This document shows positions 16,845 to 25,385 of a stretch of DNA of 64,000 bases, piece after piece (position 1 is the stretch's first letter; the number at the start of each line of letters is the position of its first letter). Under the pieces are notes generated by a model. The model was not told the origin of the DNA. It made no database searches and saw nothing but the letters and a program-made list of their open reading frames with translations. The DNA is from Sutterella sp. (lineage in GTDB: Bacteria > Pseudomonadota > Gammaproteobacteria > Burkholderiales > Burkholderiaceae_F). The stretch covers positions 14,571-78,570 of the forward strand of contig JAHHRH010000005.1 of the NCBI GenBank assembly GCA_020025915.1, given 5' to 3'. Position numbers and translations under genes: made by a program.

Positions 16845-16971
16845 TAAGCATACTACTTAACGAAGGAAATCGTTTCCGAACGACCTGAAATCCCTTAAAG
16901 TTAAGTTTGACTCTGGCCACTGTGATCCATATCATATCCAGAGAAAAAAAGCACCTTCGGGTGCTTTTTTT
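16845..16971 (+). ncRNA. tracrRNA of the type II-B CRISPR-Cas9 system
   Basis: A transcript of about 127 nt between phoH and cas9. AGCATACTACTTA (16847-16859) and CGAAG (16861-16865) pair with the reverse complement of the CRISPR repeat with one A-C mismatch; CTGAAAT (16885-16891) can pair with the repeat's 5' GTTTCAG. Between these two arms lies a small hairpin, TCGTT-TCCG-AACGA (16870-16883). Downstream come CTTA-AAGT-TAAG (16894-16905), a CTCTGG...CCAGAG stem (16911-16943) and the terminator hairpin. As I recall it, the Francisella novicida tracrRNA has a similar order after the CTGnAAUC segment but no hairpin between the arms. The pairing fixes crRNA transcription on the minus strand. Confidence 0.88.
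16944..16971 (+). terminator. Intrinsic terminator of the tracrRNA
   Basis: A 7-A run plus GCACC, a TTCG tetraloop, GGTGC and a 7-T run form a perfect 12-bp stem. It is a textbook intrinsic terminator and sets the tracrRNA 3' end near 16971. Confidence 0.93.
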
Positions 16972-16973
16972 AT

Positions 16974-17031
16974 ATCAATATTTCGAATATTGATCATACA
17001 CTCCACGAAAACTATCGCTATACTCTTTTTA
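16974..17031 (+). promoter_or_regulatory. Probable cas9 promoter region with an inverted repeat
   Basis: ATCAATATT-TCG-AATATTGAT (16974-16994) is a 9-bp inverted repeat just after the tracrRNA terminator and could be an operator. TATACT (17019-17024) is the best -10 box; no good -35 is spaced to it. The segment CTATCGC (17012-17018) has its inverse GCGATAG at 17047-17053, so the short untranslated leader of cas9 can fold. The start codon at 17080 has GGAG about 7 bases upstream. Confidence 0.5.
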
Positions 17032-17079
17032 CAAACCTTGCTAAATGCGATAGCAATTTAGTTTCAATCGGAGTCGCGT

Positions 17080-20000
17080 ATGCCTCATTCTACCATCACC
17101 ACCCCTCAACCACTCTTGAGTAGCTGTCTTGCTATAGACCTCGGTGCGAAGTTTACTGGATCATTTTTGGTAGTTCGTGATGCTTTTCAACCTGCATCCT
17201 CTGCAGATTGTCATGCAATGACTTTAGTATTGCCAGATGATGGCGACAAGATGACTTACAGCAGTCAAGCTCGCCGCGCGGTTCGTCATCGTTTGCGTAA
17301 TAAAAAACGCTACAACTTAGCACGTCGTCTTGCCTTAATTCTGATTCTCCAAAAGATTAAGGATGCTGGCCTTACGCTTGGTAATGAGGAAGAGAAAAAA
17401 ATCATCGAAGCCATCTGCAGCCTCCTCAAGCGTCGTGGCTATAGTCGTTTAGAATCTGACAGTGCAACCGATTTAACATCATTAGAGAATTTAGATCCTT
17501 GCGTTTTTGCTAATCATCCTGAATTAGGCCAGTTCTTCTGCGAACTTTCGGATATTCCAAGCCAATGGGAGAATCTGACGCAAGATCTTCAACAAATTTC
17601 CGCTTTTATCGAAAAGAAGCCAACCGACAAAGCATTTCAAGCCTACTTCTCTAAAAACTTTGCCGATCTGAAATCTCAGAAAAAGGCTTACTCTAATGCG
17701 CTCAAAATCCTGAGTGACGACGCAAACCTATTGTTGCAACAAGTCCGTTTTGGTCATCGTCATCGCAAACAGTATCTTGACGAAATTCATCAAGATATGC
17801 GTAACGACAGTCGCTTAGCAAAGGCTGTAGAGGCCTTTGGGGATCTTGATCGACTGTGGCGTCTCATTGGTAATCTTTCTAATCTGCAATTGCGTGCGAT
17901 GCGTTGGTATTTCAATGCGCCAGAACTGTTTGAAGATCGTTTTTGGATTCCTGAACGTCTACAAAAAACTTTGGTGCGTGCTTTTAAATATTTCCACTGC
18001 AGTCCGGGCAAGGAATCTCAAAATCAGCAGGCGTTAATCAAAACCTTAGAAAGTACCGAAGATATTCTTGAGGTTCTTTGTAGCATCGATCCTGAACGCA
18101 CAATTCCTGCTTATGAAGACCAAAACAACCGTCGTCCACCTGTCGATGCAACATTACTTTTGTCGCCTCATAAACTAACTGAAAAGTTTGGTCCGATTTG
18201 GAAGAGCTGGGCAGATTCACTTTCGAAGGAAGACCCCGCATTAGATGAAAATCTCGACCTCATTCTGACACATACAGATAGAAGAAGCCGCATTGCTATT
18301 TCAACCAATACACAAAAATATCCTGTCTTAGATTATCGTTTCAGCTACATTCTGCAACGTGCCCTTGACCGCAACAAAAAGCTTGATCAGTACGCTTTAC
18401 GTTTACTCGCAAACGATAGCCAGAGTCAATTAGCTAACAAAGCACATGCTGAACTCAGTCGTGTGATCGGTTCGCAGCACGTCGATGGATTTATCACGCT
18501 AGCTAAGCTTTACTATGCAGAAGTCGCTGATGCGCGAGTTGGTCTTTGGATCGAGTCTCAAGCAAACCTACTTGAAAAAAGTAACATTCATCCACCGATG
18601 AAGAAAAAAATTCTTGATCAACTTGTTGGTGATGTCTTTGGTTTAGACGCAGACTTCGGCCGTACGTTCATTGAGAATTATTGGAATTGCAAACTGGGCG
18701 AAAAGTCTCGTTCTTCGATGCGCTCTACTTGCCAATTTATTGAGACTATTCGCAAGCAATATGGCGGTGAATTTAAGCTCTTATTTAATGACAAGACTTC
18801 GACATCAAAGGACTTTACCTCTATCAAAGATCGTATTGAAGACGTGAAATCCTTTTTGGCGGATCAGCTTCATTTGAGTGAAAAAACGATTAAGCGAGTT
18901 GCCAATCCTTTCAGTCTTGCTCAGCTTTACACGCTGATTGAACTTGATAGGAGTGGTTTTGCGTCGAACACTGTCGCCGTGCAACTTGAAAACAGTTGGC
19001 GTATGTCGTCTCCAGACGGCATCAATGCACAATGCAGTCGCCTGGCTGCTGACTGCGTTCGTCCTTTTGATGGTGTTTTAAGAAAACTTCTAGATCGTCA
19101 AGCTTATGAATTGGCCAAGCATACATTTTACACATGGAAAAAGAATGCTTTAGTTGACGGTACAACGATTCATCACGCCACAGTCGTTGAAGAAAACAAG
19201 TTTGCATTCACAGCCTCTTTGGCTACATTGAAGAAAAATACAACTGCGAAGAAAAAAGCGACGGATGCGCTTCAACGACAAGAAACTCGCTGGCTCTCTA
19301 AAGATGAACGTATTAAGGAAGCCTCGAAAAATATTTGCGCATACACAGGGGTAGCACTTGATACGTGTACATGTGAATACGATCACATCATTCCTCGCAC
19401 GCTTACTAAATCTGTTTTAAGTACAGCATTCAATTCTGAAGCGAACTTGATTTGCGTTTCCCAAGCGGGTAATCAACAAAAGAAAGATGAACGTTATCGT
19501 CTAACTTACTTACATTCCAGGTACCTATCTGCAGTCTTTGGTACGACTGACTGCAAAGCTATCGCGGACAAGATCGAAACACGCATTGATGAACTCAAGC
19601 GTAAACGTCGTTTGAGTCATTTTGAATTGCTCAATAGCGAGGATCAGGCGTACGTGCGACATGCGCTCTTTTTAGATGATGACTCTGAAGCTAGAAAATC
19701 TGTCTTATCTGAGCTCGCTGCAAGTAACCGCTCAAAAGTCAACGGTACGCAAGCTTGGTTTATTCGTCGTTATCTCGAAAAATTAACTCAAATGTCTGGT
19801 GCTTGGCTCACTAAGCACCATCACACTTTGATCTGTCAAGCGATCCGCACATCGGCTCAAGCCGGTCACGATTTACGTCAAGCTTTGACCAAACAGTCTT
19901 CTACCAAATCCACCAAAGAATGTAAAGACTCTTCTGAAAATTCGATCTTTTATAAACCTGAGGTACAACCCGTTGCGTCGCATTCTATCGACGCGATGTG

Positions 20001-21405
20001 CGCTTATGCAGCAGCGTGTGTGTCTGATCAATTCTGCGAATTCACGCACAGCGATCCTGAGCTATCAAATCTGGAAAACACGGCGACTTTAGCAGCATTA
20101 CATCCTCTAAACTGCTACGTGAATTGGATTACTGCGCAAGCTCAGGAAGAAAAGACTGATCACGACTCTCGAGCTATTTTTAAAGAAGGCATTTTGTCGG
20201 AAAATTTCTTGCACGTTCTAACCTGCAAGCAAAATGTGTTTGTGGGCTTTACGCTAGGCAAGAAAGACGTAGACTCGACTAGTCAAATAAATGCTATTAC
20301 AGTCACAGGTAAGAGCCCCACACGCATTCTGACTATTTTGTCGAATTACTTTGACAAGCCTGTTGACCTGAACCAAGATCGTCTGACTTGCTATCAGATC
20401 CACAAAAAGAAAGCGTTTGAACTTTTCACAAAAGCAATCCTTCAGCCTGAAGCACTCACAGCTGAAGAAAAAGAAGCTGTCGTTATTCTTGACAAACTAC
20501 GATATATCACCGAAAGAGTACCTGTACGAAGCGCGCTTGTTGACAAAGCCAACAAAGCGCTCGTTAAAGATGCTTTAAATCTTGATAAAAAAGCATTTAC
20601 GATCAACTGTGATATTAGTTCTAAAGCATTCAAAGTAAAAGGCGCTTTAACGTTACCAGCCCATGCTGAATGGCTTAAAGTTTGGAAGTCACCAGAAATA
20701 CAAAACCGTCTAGGCAAAGATCTTAAAGATCTCGGTGCTTTCGATTTGGATGCCTGGTTGCAAAGAATGCATCGAATGAATTCGTCGAAGTGTGCACACA
20801 CTGCTGTAAAACGCGTCGCAAGTCTGCCTATCGTTAGTAAAGCTTCAGGCGGCTTCAGAATTCGTCGCAAAACGCTAGATAACAATGACGTGTACCAACT
20901 TCACAACATTGCCAATGCAAAATACAGTAGCTTTGCCTGCGATGAAAAAGGCATTGTCGACTGGAAAAAGCCGGTGCTTTTCAAGCACCTAGCTACTCGT
21001 TCAGTGACCTCGCTAGAGATCAATGATTCCGCAAAAGCATCTACCAGCGTCAAAATGCGAGAATTTAGACGTGTCTCCACTGAAAACGACATGGTTATCG
21101 AAATGGCACCTGGAACACTAGGGCGACGCTACATTCGTATCGAAATGAACTTTGACACATTAGCGTCTTGGCTCGAGCATGCTGAAGCAGAATACAAGCT
21201 TACACATCAGCTGTCACCAAGAGCTGATATTAAACTCAACAAACCAAAAGCCTTTATTCCCGTCGATTTAAGTACCGCACCTCTTTTAGGCACTCCTCGA
21301 TCGCACTTATTTATTGAACACGTTGGTAAACGAGTGAAGCTTTGGTACATTGTTGAATCGAGTAACGCAAGTATGCTCAAAGCCTATAATGACGCCGCCA
21401 AATGA
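17080..21405 (+). CDS. cas9: Type II-B Cas9 endonuclease
   Basis: A 1441-residue RNA-guided DNA nuclease. RuvC-I is AIDLGAKFTG with catalytic Asp20. An Arg-rich bridge helix follows (about residues 60-90). RuvC-II Glu is in VVEENKF (Glu704, possibly 705). The HNH domain has the flanking Cys of CAYTG and CTCEYDH, with catalytic His769 and Asn789/Asn798. RuvC-III is HSIDAM with His968 and Asp971. All nuclease residues are present, so it looks active. The C-terminal 450 residues would hold the PAM-interacting region. Length is near that of other gut type II-B Cas9 proteins and shorter than Francisella's (about 1630). It overlaps cas1 by 4 bases (ATGA). The block is visibly richer in A+T than its neighbours. 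Confidence 0.97.
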   Translation: MPHSTITTPQPLLSSCLAIDLGAKFTGSFLVVRDAFQPASSADCHAMTLVLPDDGDKMTYSSQARRAVRHRLRNKKRYNLARRLALILILQKIKDAGLTLGNEEEKKIIEAICSLLKRRGYSRLESDSATDLTSLENLDPCVFANHPELGQFFCELSDIPSQWENLTQDLQQISAFIEKKPTDKAFQAYFSKNFADLKSQKKAYSNALKILSDDANLLLQQVRFGHRHRKQYLDEIHQDMRNDSRLAKAVEAFGDLDRLWRLIGNLSNLQLRAMRWYFNAPELFEDRFWIPERLQKTLVRAFKYFHCSPGKESQNQQALIKTLESTEDILEVLCSIDPERTIPAYEDQNNRRPPVDATLLLSPHKLTEKFGPIWKSWADSLSKEDPALDENLDLILTHTDRRSRIAISTNTQKYPVLDYRFSYILQRALDRNKKLDQYALRLLANDSQSQLANKAHAELSRVIGSQHVDGFITLAKLYYAEVADARVGLWIESQANLLEKSNIHPPMKKKILDQLVGDVFGLDADFGRTFIENYWNCKLGEKSRSSMRSTCQFIETIRKQYGGEFKLLFNDKTSTSKDFTSIKDRIEDVKSFLADQLHLSEKTIKRVANPFSLAQLYTLIELDRSGFASNTVAVQLENSWRMSSPDGINAQCSRLAADCVRPFDGVLRKLLDRQAYELAKHTFYTWKKNALVDGTTIHHATVVEENKFAFTASLATLKKNTTAKKKATDALQRQETRWLSKDERIKEASKNICAYTGVALDTCTCEYDHIIPRTLTKSVLSTAFNSEANLICVSQAGNQQKKDERYRLTYLHSRYLSAVFGTTDCKAIADKIETRIDELKRKRRLSHFELLNSEDQAYVRHALFLDDDSEARKSVLSELAASNRSKVNGTQAWFIRRYLEKLTQMSGAWLTKHHHTLICQAIRTSAQAGHDLRQALTKQSSTKSTKECKDSSENSIFYKPEVQPVASHSIDAMCAYAAACVSDQFCEFTHSDPELSNLENTATLAALHPLNCYVNWITAQAQEEKTDHDSRAIFKEGILSENFLHVLTCKQNVFVGFTLGKKDVDSTSQINAITVTGKSPTRILTILSNYFDKPVDLNQDRLTCYQIHKKKAFELFTKAILQPEALTAEEKEAVVILDKLRYITERVPVRSALVDKANKALVKDALNLDKKAFTINCDISSKAFKVKGALTLPAHAEWLKVWKSPEIQNRLGKDLKDLGAFDLDAWLQRMHRMNSSKCAHTAVKRVASLPIVSKASGGFRIRRKTLDNNDVYQLHNIANAKYSSFACDEKGIVDWKKPVLFKHLATRSVTSLEINDSAKASTSVKMREFRRVSTENDMVIEMAPGTLGRRYIRIEMNFDTLASWLEHAEAEYKLTHQLSPRADIKLNKPKAFIPVDLSTAPLLGTPRSHLFIEHVGKRVKLWYIVESSNASMLKAYNDAAK

Positions 21406-22403
21406 GACATATTAGCGTTGTAAATTTCGGCGACTGTCTGGGTGTTTCAGGCAGTCGCCTCACGATCCGTTCGCGGGATGGCGAGCTCTTTGAAACAAGC
21501 TTGAATCGCCTGAGGAGTATTCGTGTCGCTAAAAACGGCATCTCTATTTCCTCAAACCTCATCCAAGCTTGCGCATCAAGAGGAATTCGGCTTTACTTTG
21601 TTGACTGGCAAGGTAAAGCCGTCGCCGCTGTGTCAGGACAACATCAGCATGCCGTTGTAGCTATTCGAAAAGCGCAACTACAGACGATCGACTCTCCTAA
21701 AGCACAAGAAATTGTCCGCGACATTCTTGTGTCCAAAATCTCAAACCAACGTGCCGTTCTTCTTTACTTTCGTAAATACCTAGCTCAAAAAGATCCCGCT
21801 TCTGCGGAAATATTAACAAAAGCATCGGATCAAATACGTAGTCAAGTCGAGCTTCTTAAGGCACGAAAAATTATTGAAAGTCGAGCCTGGAGGGTAATTT
21901 TCGAAGGGCATGAAGGTCAATGCGCCGCGCTTTACTGGAATGCACTCAAAGACAGCCATCTTTTACCTGACACCTTCCAAAATCGAGAAGGTCGAGGGTC
22001 AGTGGAAATTACGAATGCCGCACTAAACTATGGCTACAGCATTTTGCAAAGCTACATTTGGTCTGTTTTAGATAACGCGGGCTTTGAACTGTATGCAGGT
22101 TTACTGCATGCGGATCGCCCAGGAAAACCTGCCCTCGTTCTAGATGTTATGGAAGAGTACAGAGCATGGGTAGTCGATCGTAACATCATCAAATTGCGGC
22201 AGCGGCTCGGTGACAAAGCAGAACTAGACAAAGAGCTGAAATCTAAAATCATTGAAGCGATCGATGGAACAGTTGCAACAGCCTTTCCTTACCGACAAAA
22301 GAAAGTACGTTTAGAAAATATCATGCAACGACAAGCTTATCGATTAGCAGCAAGCATGATTGATCGAAAAAAAGCGTATCGTGGCATAAAGTTTCGATGG
22401 TGA
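21402..22403 (+). CDS. cas1: CRISPR integrase Cas1
   Basis: A 333-residue metal-dependent integrase that with Cas2 inserts new spacers at the array. The likely catalytic triad is Glu202 (VEITNAALNYGYS), His236 (GLLHADRPGKP) and Asp248 (LVLDVMEEYR). It starts inside the cas9 stop (ATGA overlap) and ends 6 bases before cas2. Length is normal for the family. Confidence 0.96.
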   Translation: MRHISVVNFGDCLGVSGSRLTIRSRDGELFETSLNRLRSIRVAKNGISISSNLIQACASRGIRLYFVDWQGKAVAAVSGQHQHAVVAIRKAQLQTIDSPKAQEIVRDILVSKISNQRAVLLYFRKYLAQKDPASAEILTKASDQIRSQVELLKARKIIESRAWRVIFEGHEGQCAALYWNALKDSHLLPDTFQNREGRGSVEITNAALNYGYSILQSYIWSVLDNAGFELYAGLLHADRPGKPALVLDVMEEYRAWVVDRNIIKLRQRLGDKAELDKELKSKIIEAIDGTVATAFPYRQKKVRLENIMQRQAYRLAASMIDRKKAYRGIKFRW

Positions 22404-22409
22404 TTCAGA

Positions 22410-22706
22410 ATGGGGCAGTACGTCAAATATCTTGTTTGTTACGACATTTCAGATAACAAACAGCGAACCAAATTCTTTGATTTTTTAAAAGATCTAGGGT
22501 TAACGCAAGTTCAGGAATCTGTATTTTTCGGAGACTTAAAAAGACCCGAGGTTTCGGCTTTGGTCTCTATGAGCCGCAAGCTACTCGACTCCTCAACAGA
22601 TTCATGTCTATATTTCCCGACTCAATTGACAGTCGAAGAAATTCGAAAATGTATTGGTCTCAAACACTTTAGTTATTGTGAACCTGATGACTCAAGAGTT
22701 CTCTAG
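22410..22706 (+). CDS. cas2: CRISPR adaptation protein Cas2
   Basis: A 98-residue ferredoxin-fold protein. VCYDISDNKQRTKFF near residue 9 is the conserved first strand and helix with its Asp, and the second half (TDSCLYFPTQ) matches Cas2. It forms the structural core of the Cas1-Cas2 integrase. Six bases separate it from cas1, and its end overlaps cas4. Confidence 0.94.
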   Translation: MGQYVKYLVCYDISDNKQRTKFFDFLKDLGLTQVQESVFFGDLKRPEVSALVSMSRKLLDSSTDSCLYFPTQLTVEEIRKCIGLKHFSYCEPDDSRVL

Positions 22707-23280
22707 CATTGCCGTCTCTCTCATACGACAACACCATTTTTGTCCACGCATACCGTTCTTCATGTTCGTCATTCAACTCAATCCTCCCCGACGTGAATGG
22801 GTTGAAGCTGGAATCACACTGCATCAAAGAATAGAAAATTTATTAAAACGTCGAAATTTGCTACCACTTACCGAAAATGAACCGTACAAACTTCAAACAG
22901 AAGTTAAATTGTTCGATAGGAGTCTCGGCCTTCACGGCGTTTGTGATGCAGTCCTCCAAACTAATAGGGGTAACATTATTCCACTGGAAATCAAAAGCAA
23001 ATGTTCACCTCCTAAAATTGGCGAAAAGCTTCAGCTCTGCGCTTATGCTCAATTGCTCGAAGCCATGCACAACGTCAGCATTCGGAAGGGATACATTCTT
23101 TTTGAGGAGAAAACACGATACAAAGAAATCCAAGTTGATGAAGCACTGAGATTGAAACTCGCAACGACGATAAAAGAGATGCACAATAATTTTTCAAGCG
23201 GCCTTCTACCTCGAAGTAACGCAACCGACGCTCAATGTTCACAGTGTGAATTTTTAAATTTTTGCGCTGATCGTCTTTAG
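22687..23280 (+). CDS. cas4: CRISPR-associated exonuclease Cas4 (marker of subtype II-B)
   Basis: A 197-residue RecB-type nuclease with an iron-sulfur cluster. The first cluster Cys is in HHFCPR near residue 18, the RecB residues are Asp in GVCDAVL and Glu/Lys in PLEIKSK, followed by Gln/Tyr in LQLCAYAQ, and the other three cluster Cys lie in QCSQCEFLNFC at the end. Cas4 trims prespacers and helps PAM selection. I chose the ATG at 22687, which overlaps cas2 by 20 bases and puts the first Cys where the family has it; an in-frame ATG at 22654 is possible. cas4 in a cas9 operon defines type II-B. Confidence 0.93.
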   Translation: MTQEFSSIAVSLIRQHHFCPRIPFFMFVIQLNPPRREWVEAGITLHQRIENLLKRRNLLPLTENEPYKLQTEVKLFDRSLGLHGVCDAVLQTNRGNIIPLEIKSKCSPPKIGEKLQLCAYAQLLEAMHNVSIRKGYILFEEKTRYKEIQVDEALRLKLATTIKEMHNNFSSGLLPRSNATDAQCSQCEFLNFCADRL

Positions 23281-23335
23281 TGCTACGAATTAACGTAAGA
23301 TATGCGCTTAACATACAACCGATGAACAGATAGCA

Positions 23336-24727
23336 ATGACAGACATCACTGACGATCCAGCAGCACAAGCTGTACGACGTCCTCCACAAAGCATCAATAG
23401 CGAACAGTCCATTTTGGGCGGCTTGATGATCGACAACAATGCACTCGACAGCATTGTCGACATCATTCTCCCAGAAGACTTTTATCGACGTGACCATCGC
23501 CTGATTTACGAACACATCACGGCGATGATTCAACGCGGCCGTCCCGCTGACTCGCTCACTGTTGCAGAGTCATTACGAGACGCCGGTCTCGATAATGACA
23601 CGGGCGGCTTTGCTTATCTTGCTGAACTCGTCAACAATACGCCATCTGCCGCTAACATTCGTCGTTACGCAGAAATTGTTCACGATAAGTCTGTGTTACG
23701 TCAGCTCATCTCCGCTGGCGACCATATGGTCACCTGCGCGTTGCAGCCTGATGGTCGTGAAACAGCTCAGATTCTTGATGAAGCAGAACGCACTGTTTTA
23801 GCTATTAATGAACGTAACTCACGTGGCCAACGCGGTTTTCAACCGATGGCAACGTTAGTGCGTGAAGTTTCTGAAAAGATCATCGATATCTATCAGAATC
23901 AACAAGGCTCTGAAGTGACTGGCGTGCCAACCGGCTACCCCAATCTCGATAGAGAATTAGCCGGCTTACAACGTGGTGACTTGATCATCATTGCTGGACG
24001 CCCGTCAATGGGTAAAACGTCTTTTGCTATCAACATTGCTGAAAATGTAGGTGTTCGACAAGAACTGCCCGTTGCTGTTTTCTCGCTTGAAATGGGCGGT
24101 GATCAGCTCGCACAGCGTTTGATTAGTTCTGTCGCTGACATTGACGCTCAAAAGTTGAGAAAAGCGCAACTTGAAGACGAAGAATGGAATCGCTTCTCTA
24201 AAGCAATTCACCGTCTTGAAAATAAGCCAATCTACATCGACGACACACCAGCTTTGATGATTTCAGAACTCTCTAGTCGAGCTCGTCGATTGACAAACCA
24301 GACTGGTCCGTTAGGCCTGATCGTTGTTGACTACATTCAGTTAATGACGGGTCGCGCAGGTGTAGATAATCGTTCGACTGAACTCTCTGAAATTTCTCGT
24401 GGCTTAAAGGCGCTTGCTAAAGAACTTCACTGTCCAGTCATCGTATTGTCGCAGCTGAATCGTTCGCTTGAACAACGTGCAGACAAACGCCCAATCATGT
24501 CCGATTTGCGCGAATCTGGCGCTATCGAACAGGACGCTGACGTGATCATGTTCATCTATCGTGAAGTTGTCTATAACAAAGACACACCTGAAAAAAATCT
24601 CGCTGAAATCATCATTGCAAAACAGCGTAACGGCCCGATTGGAACATTACGTATGGTTTTCCGCGGCGGCAATACACGCTTCGAGCCTTGGGCAGGCGAT
24701 GCGGGATACTGGGAAGGTGCTCAATAA
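23336..24727 (+). CDS. dnaB: Replicative DNA helicase DnaB
   Basis: A 463-residue hexameric helicase that opens DNA at the fork. The N-terminal primase-interacting domain (residues 20-120) precedes the RecA-like motor with Walker A GRPSMGKT near 220, Walker B LIVVDYIQLM near 330 and SQLNRSLEQR near 380. It starts only 55 bases after cas4, so it may be read partly from the cas promoter; I saw only a poor promoter match in the gap and no strong ribosome site. In most proteobacteria dnaB follows rplI on the same strand; here it converges on it. Confidence 0.97.
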   Translation: MTDITDDPAAQAVRRPPQSINSEQSILGGLMIDNNALDSIVDIILPEDFYRRDHRLIYEHITAMIQRGRPADSLTVAESLRDAGLDNDTGGFAYLAELVNNTPSAANIRRYAEIVHDKSVLRQLISAGDHMVTCALQPDGRETAQILDEAERTVLAINERNSRGQRGFQPMATLVREVSEKIIDIYQNQQGSEVTGVPTGYPNLDRELAGLQRGDLIIIAGRPSMGKTSFAINIAENVGVRQELPVAVFSLEMGGDQLAQRLISSVADIDAQKLRKAQLEDEEWNRFSKAIHRLENKPIYIDDTPALMISELSSRARRLTNQTGPLGLIVVDYIQLMTGRAGVDNRSTELSEISRGLKALAKELHCPVIVLSQLNRSLEQRADKRPIMSDLRESGAIEQDADVIMFIYREVVYNKDTPEKNLAEIIIAKQRNGPIGTLRMVFRGGNTRFEPWAGDAGYWEGAQ

Positions 24728-24753
24728 CACAATAATAAGACGAGGAAAAAACA

Positions 24754-25266
24754 ATGTTCGATTGGTTTACTCAAATCGATTGGTTTGCTATTACCTGTTG
24801 GCTTGGCGCGATTTCACTCATTATCGCTGGGCTTGCAGGCACAGTGATTCCTGCAATTCCTGGCTTGCCCCTCATCGCAATCGGTGGGGCGCTGATTGGT
24901 TGGGCTGGCGATTTTGAACTCATCGGTTGGGGCACGATTATCACGCTCGCTGTTCTAGCTATTATTGGCGTGATCGTTGATACAGTTGCACAAACCGCAG
25001 GCGCTCAAAAAGCCGGGGCCAGCGCTTACGGGATTTGGGGATCAGTAATCGGCACATTTGTCGGCGTCTTTATGGGTGGCCTTGTTGGCATTTTCATTAT
25101 GCCGCTCGTTGGTGCTTTTATTGGCGAATTTTGGGCTAAACGCGACTATTTGCACGCTGGACGCGTCGGCATGGCGACCTGGATCGGCATGATCGTCGGT
25201 ACCGCGGTCAAAGTAGCTTTAGCATTTACGATGCTTGGCTTGATGATCATCATGTATTTTGTTTAG
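24754..25266 (+). CDS. DUF456 family membrane protein
   Basis: A 170-residue, Gly-rich, strongly hydrophobic protein with about five membrane helices and repeated glycine patterns (GGLVGIF, GAFIGEF) typical of DUF456. Function is unknown. It has a clear GAGGAA ribosome site and lies 26 bases after dnaB, so it is probably in the same transcript. It is not a known CRISPR protein. Confidence 0.8.
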   Translation: MFDWFTQIDWFAITCWLGAISLIIAGLAGTVIPAIPGLPLIAIGGALIGWAGDFELIGWGTIITLAVLAIIGVIVDTVAQTAGAQKAGASAYGIWGSVIGTFVGVFMGGLVGIFIMPLVGAFIGEFWAKRDYLHAGRVGMATWIGMIVGTAVKVALAFTMLGLMIIMYFV

Positions 25267-25329
25267 CAAGAATTCTCCTCAAAAGTTCGCAAAAAATGGC
25301 GTTTTTTGTGCAATCGGACTATTTTCGAA

Positions 25330-25357
25330 AATCTGGTGTTCAGCAGAACACCAGATT
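25330..25357 (-). terminator. Perfect 12-bp hairpin at the left end of the array (probable array terminator)
   Basis: AATCTGGTGTTC and GAACACCAGATT form a 12-bp stem with an AGCA loop. On the minus strand it is followed by TTTTCGAAAAT, so it could end the leftward array transcript. On the plus strand no T-run follows, although it could still protect the dnaB-DUF456 message. Confidence 0.6.
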
Positions 25358-25385
25358 CACTGTCCCTGTTGACATCACAACCGGG

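Noticed and set aside
22654..22686. Upstream ATG for cas4
   Set aside because: It would add 11 residues that are only the cas2 sequence in another frame; the family starts just before the first cluster Cys.
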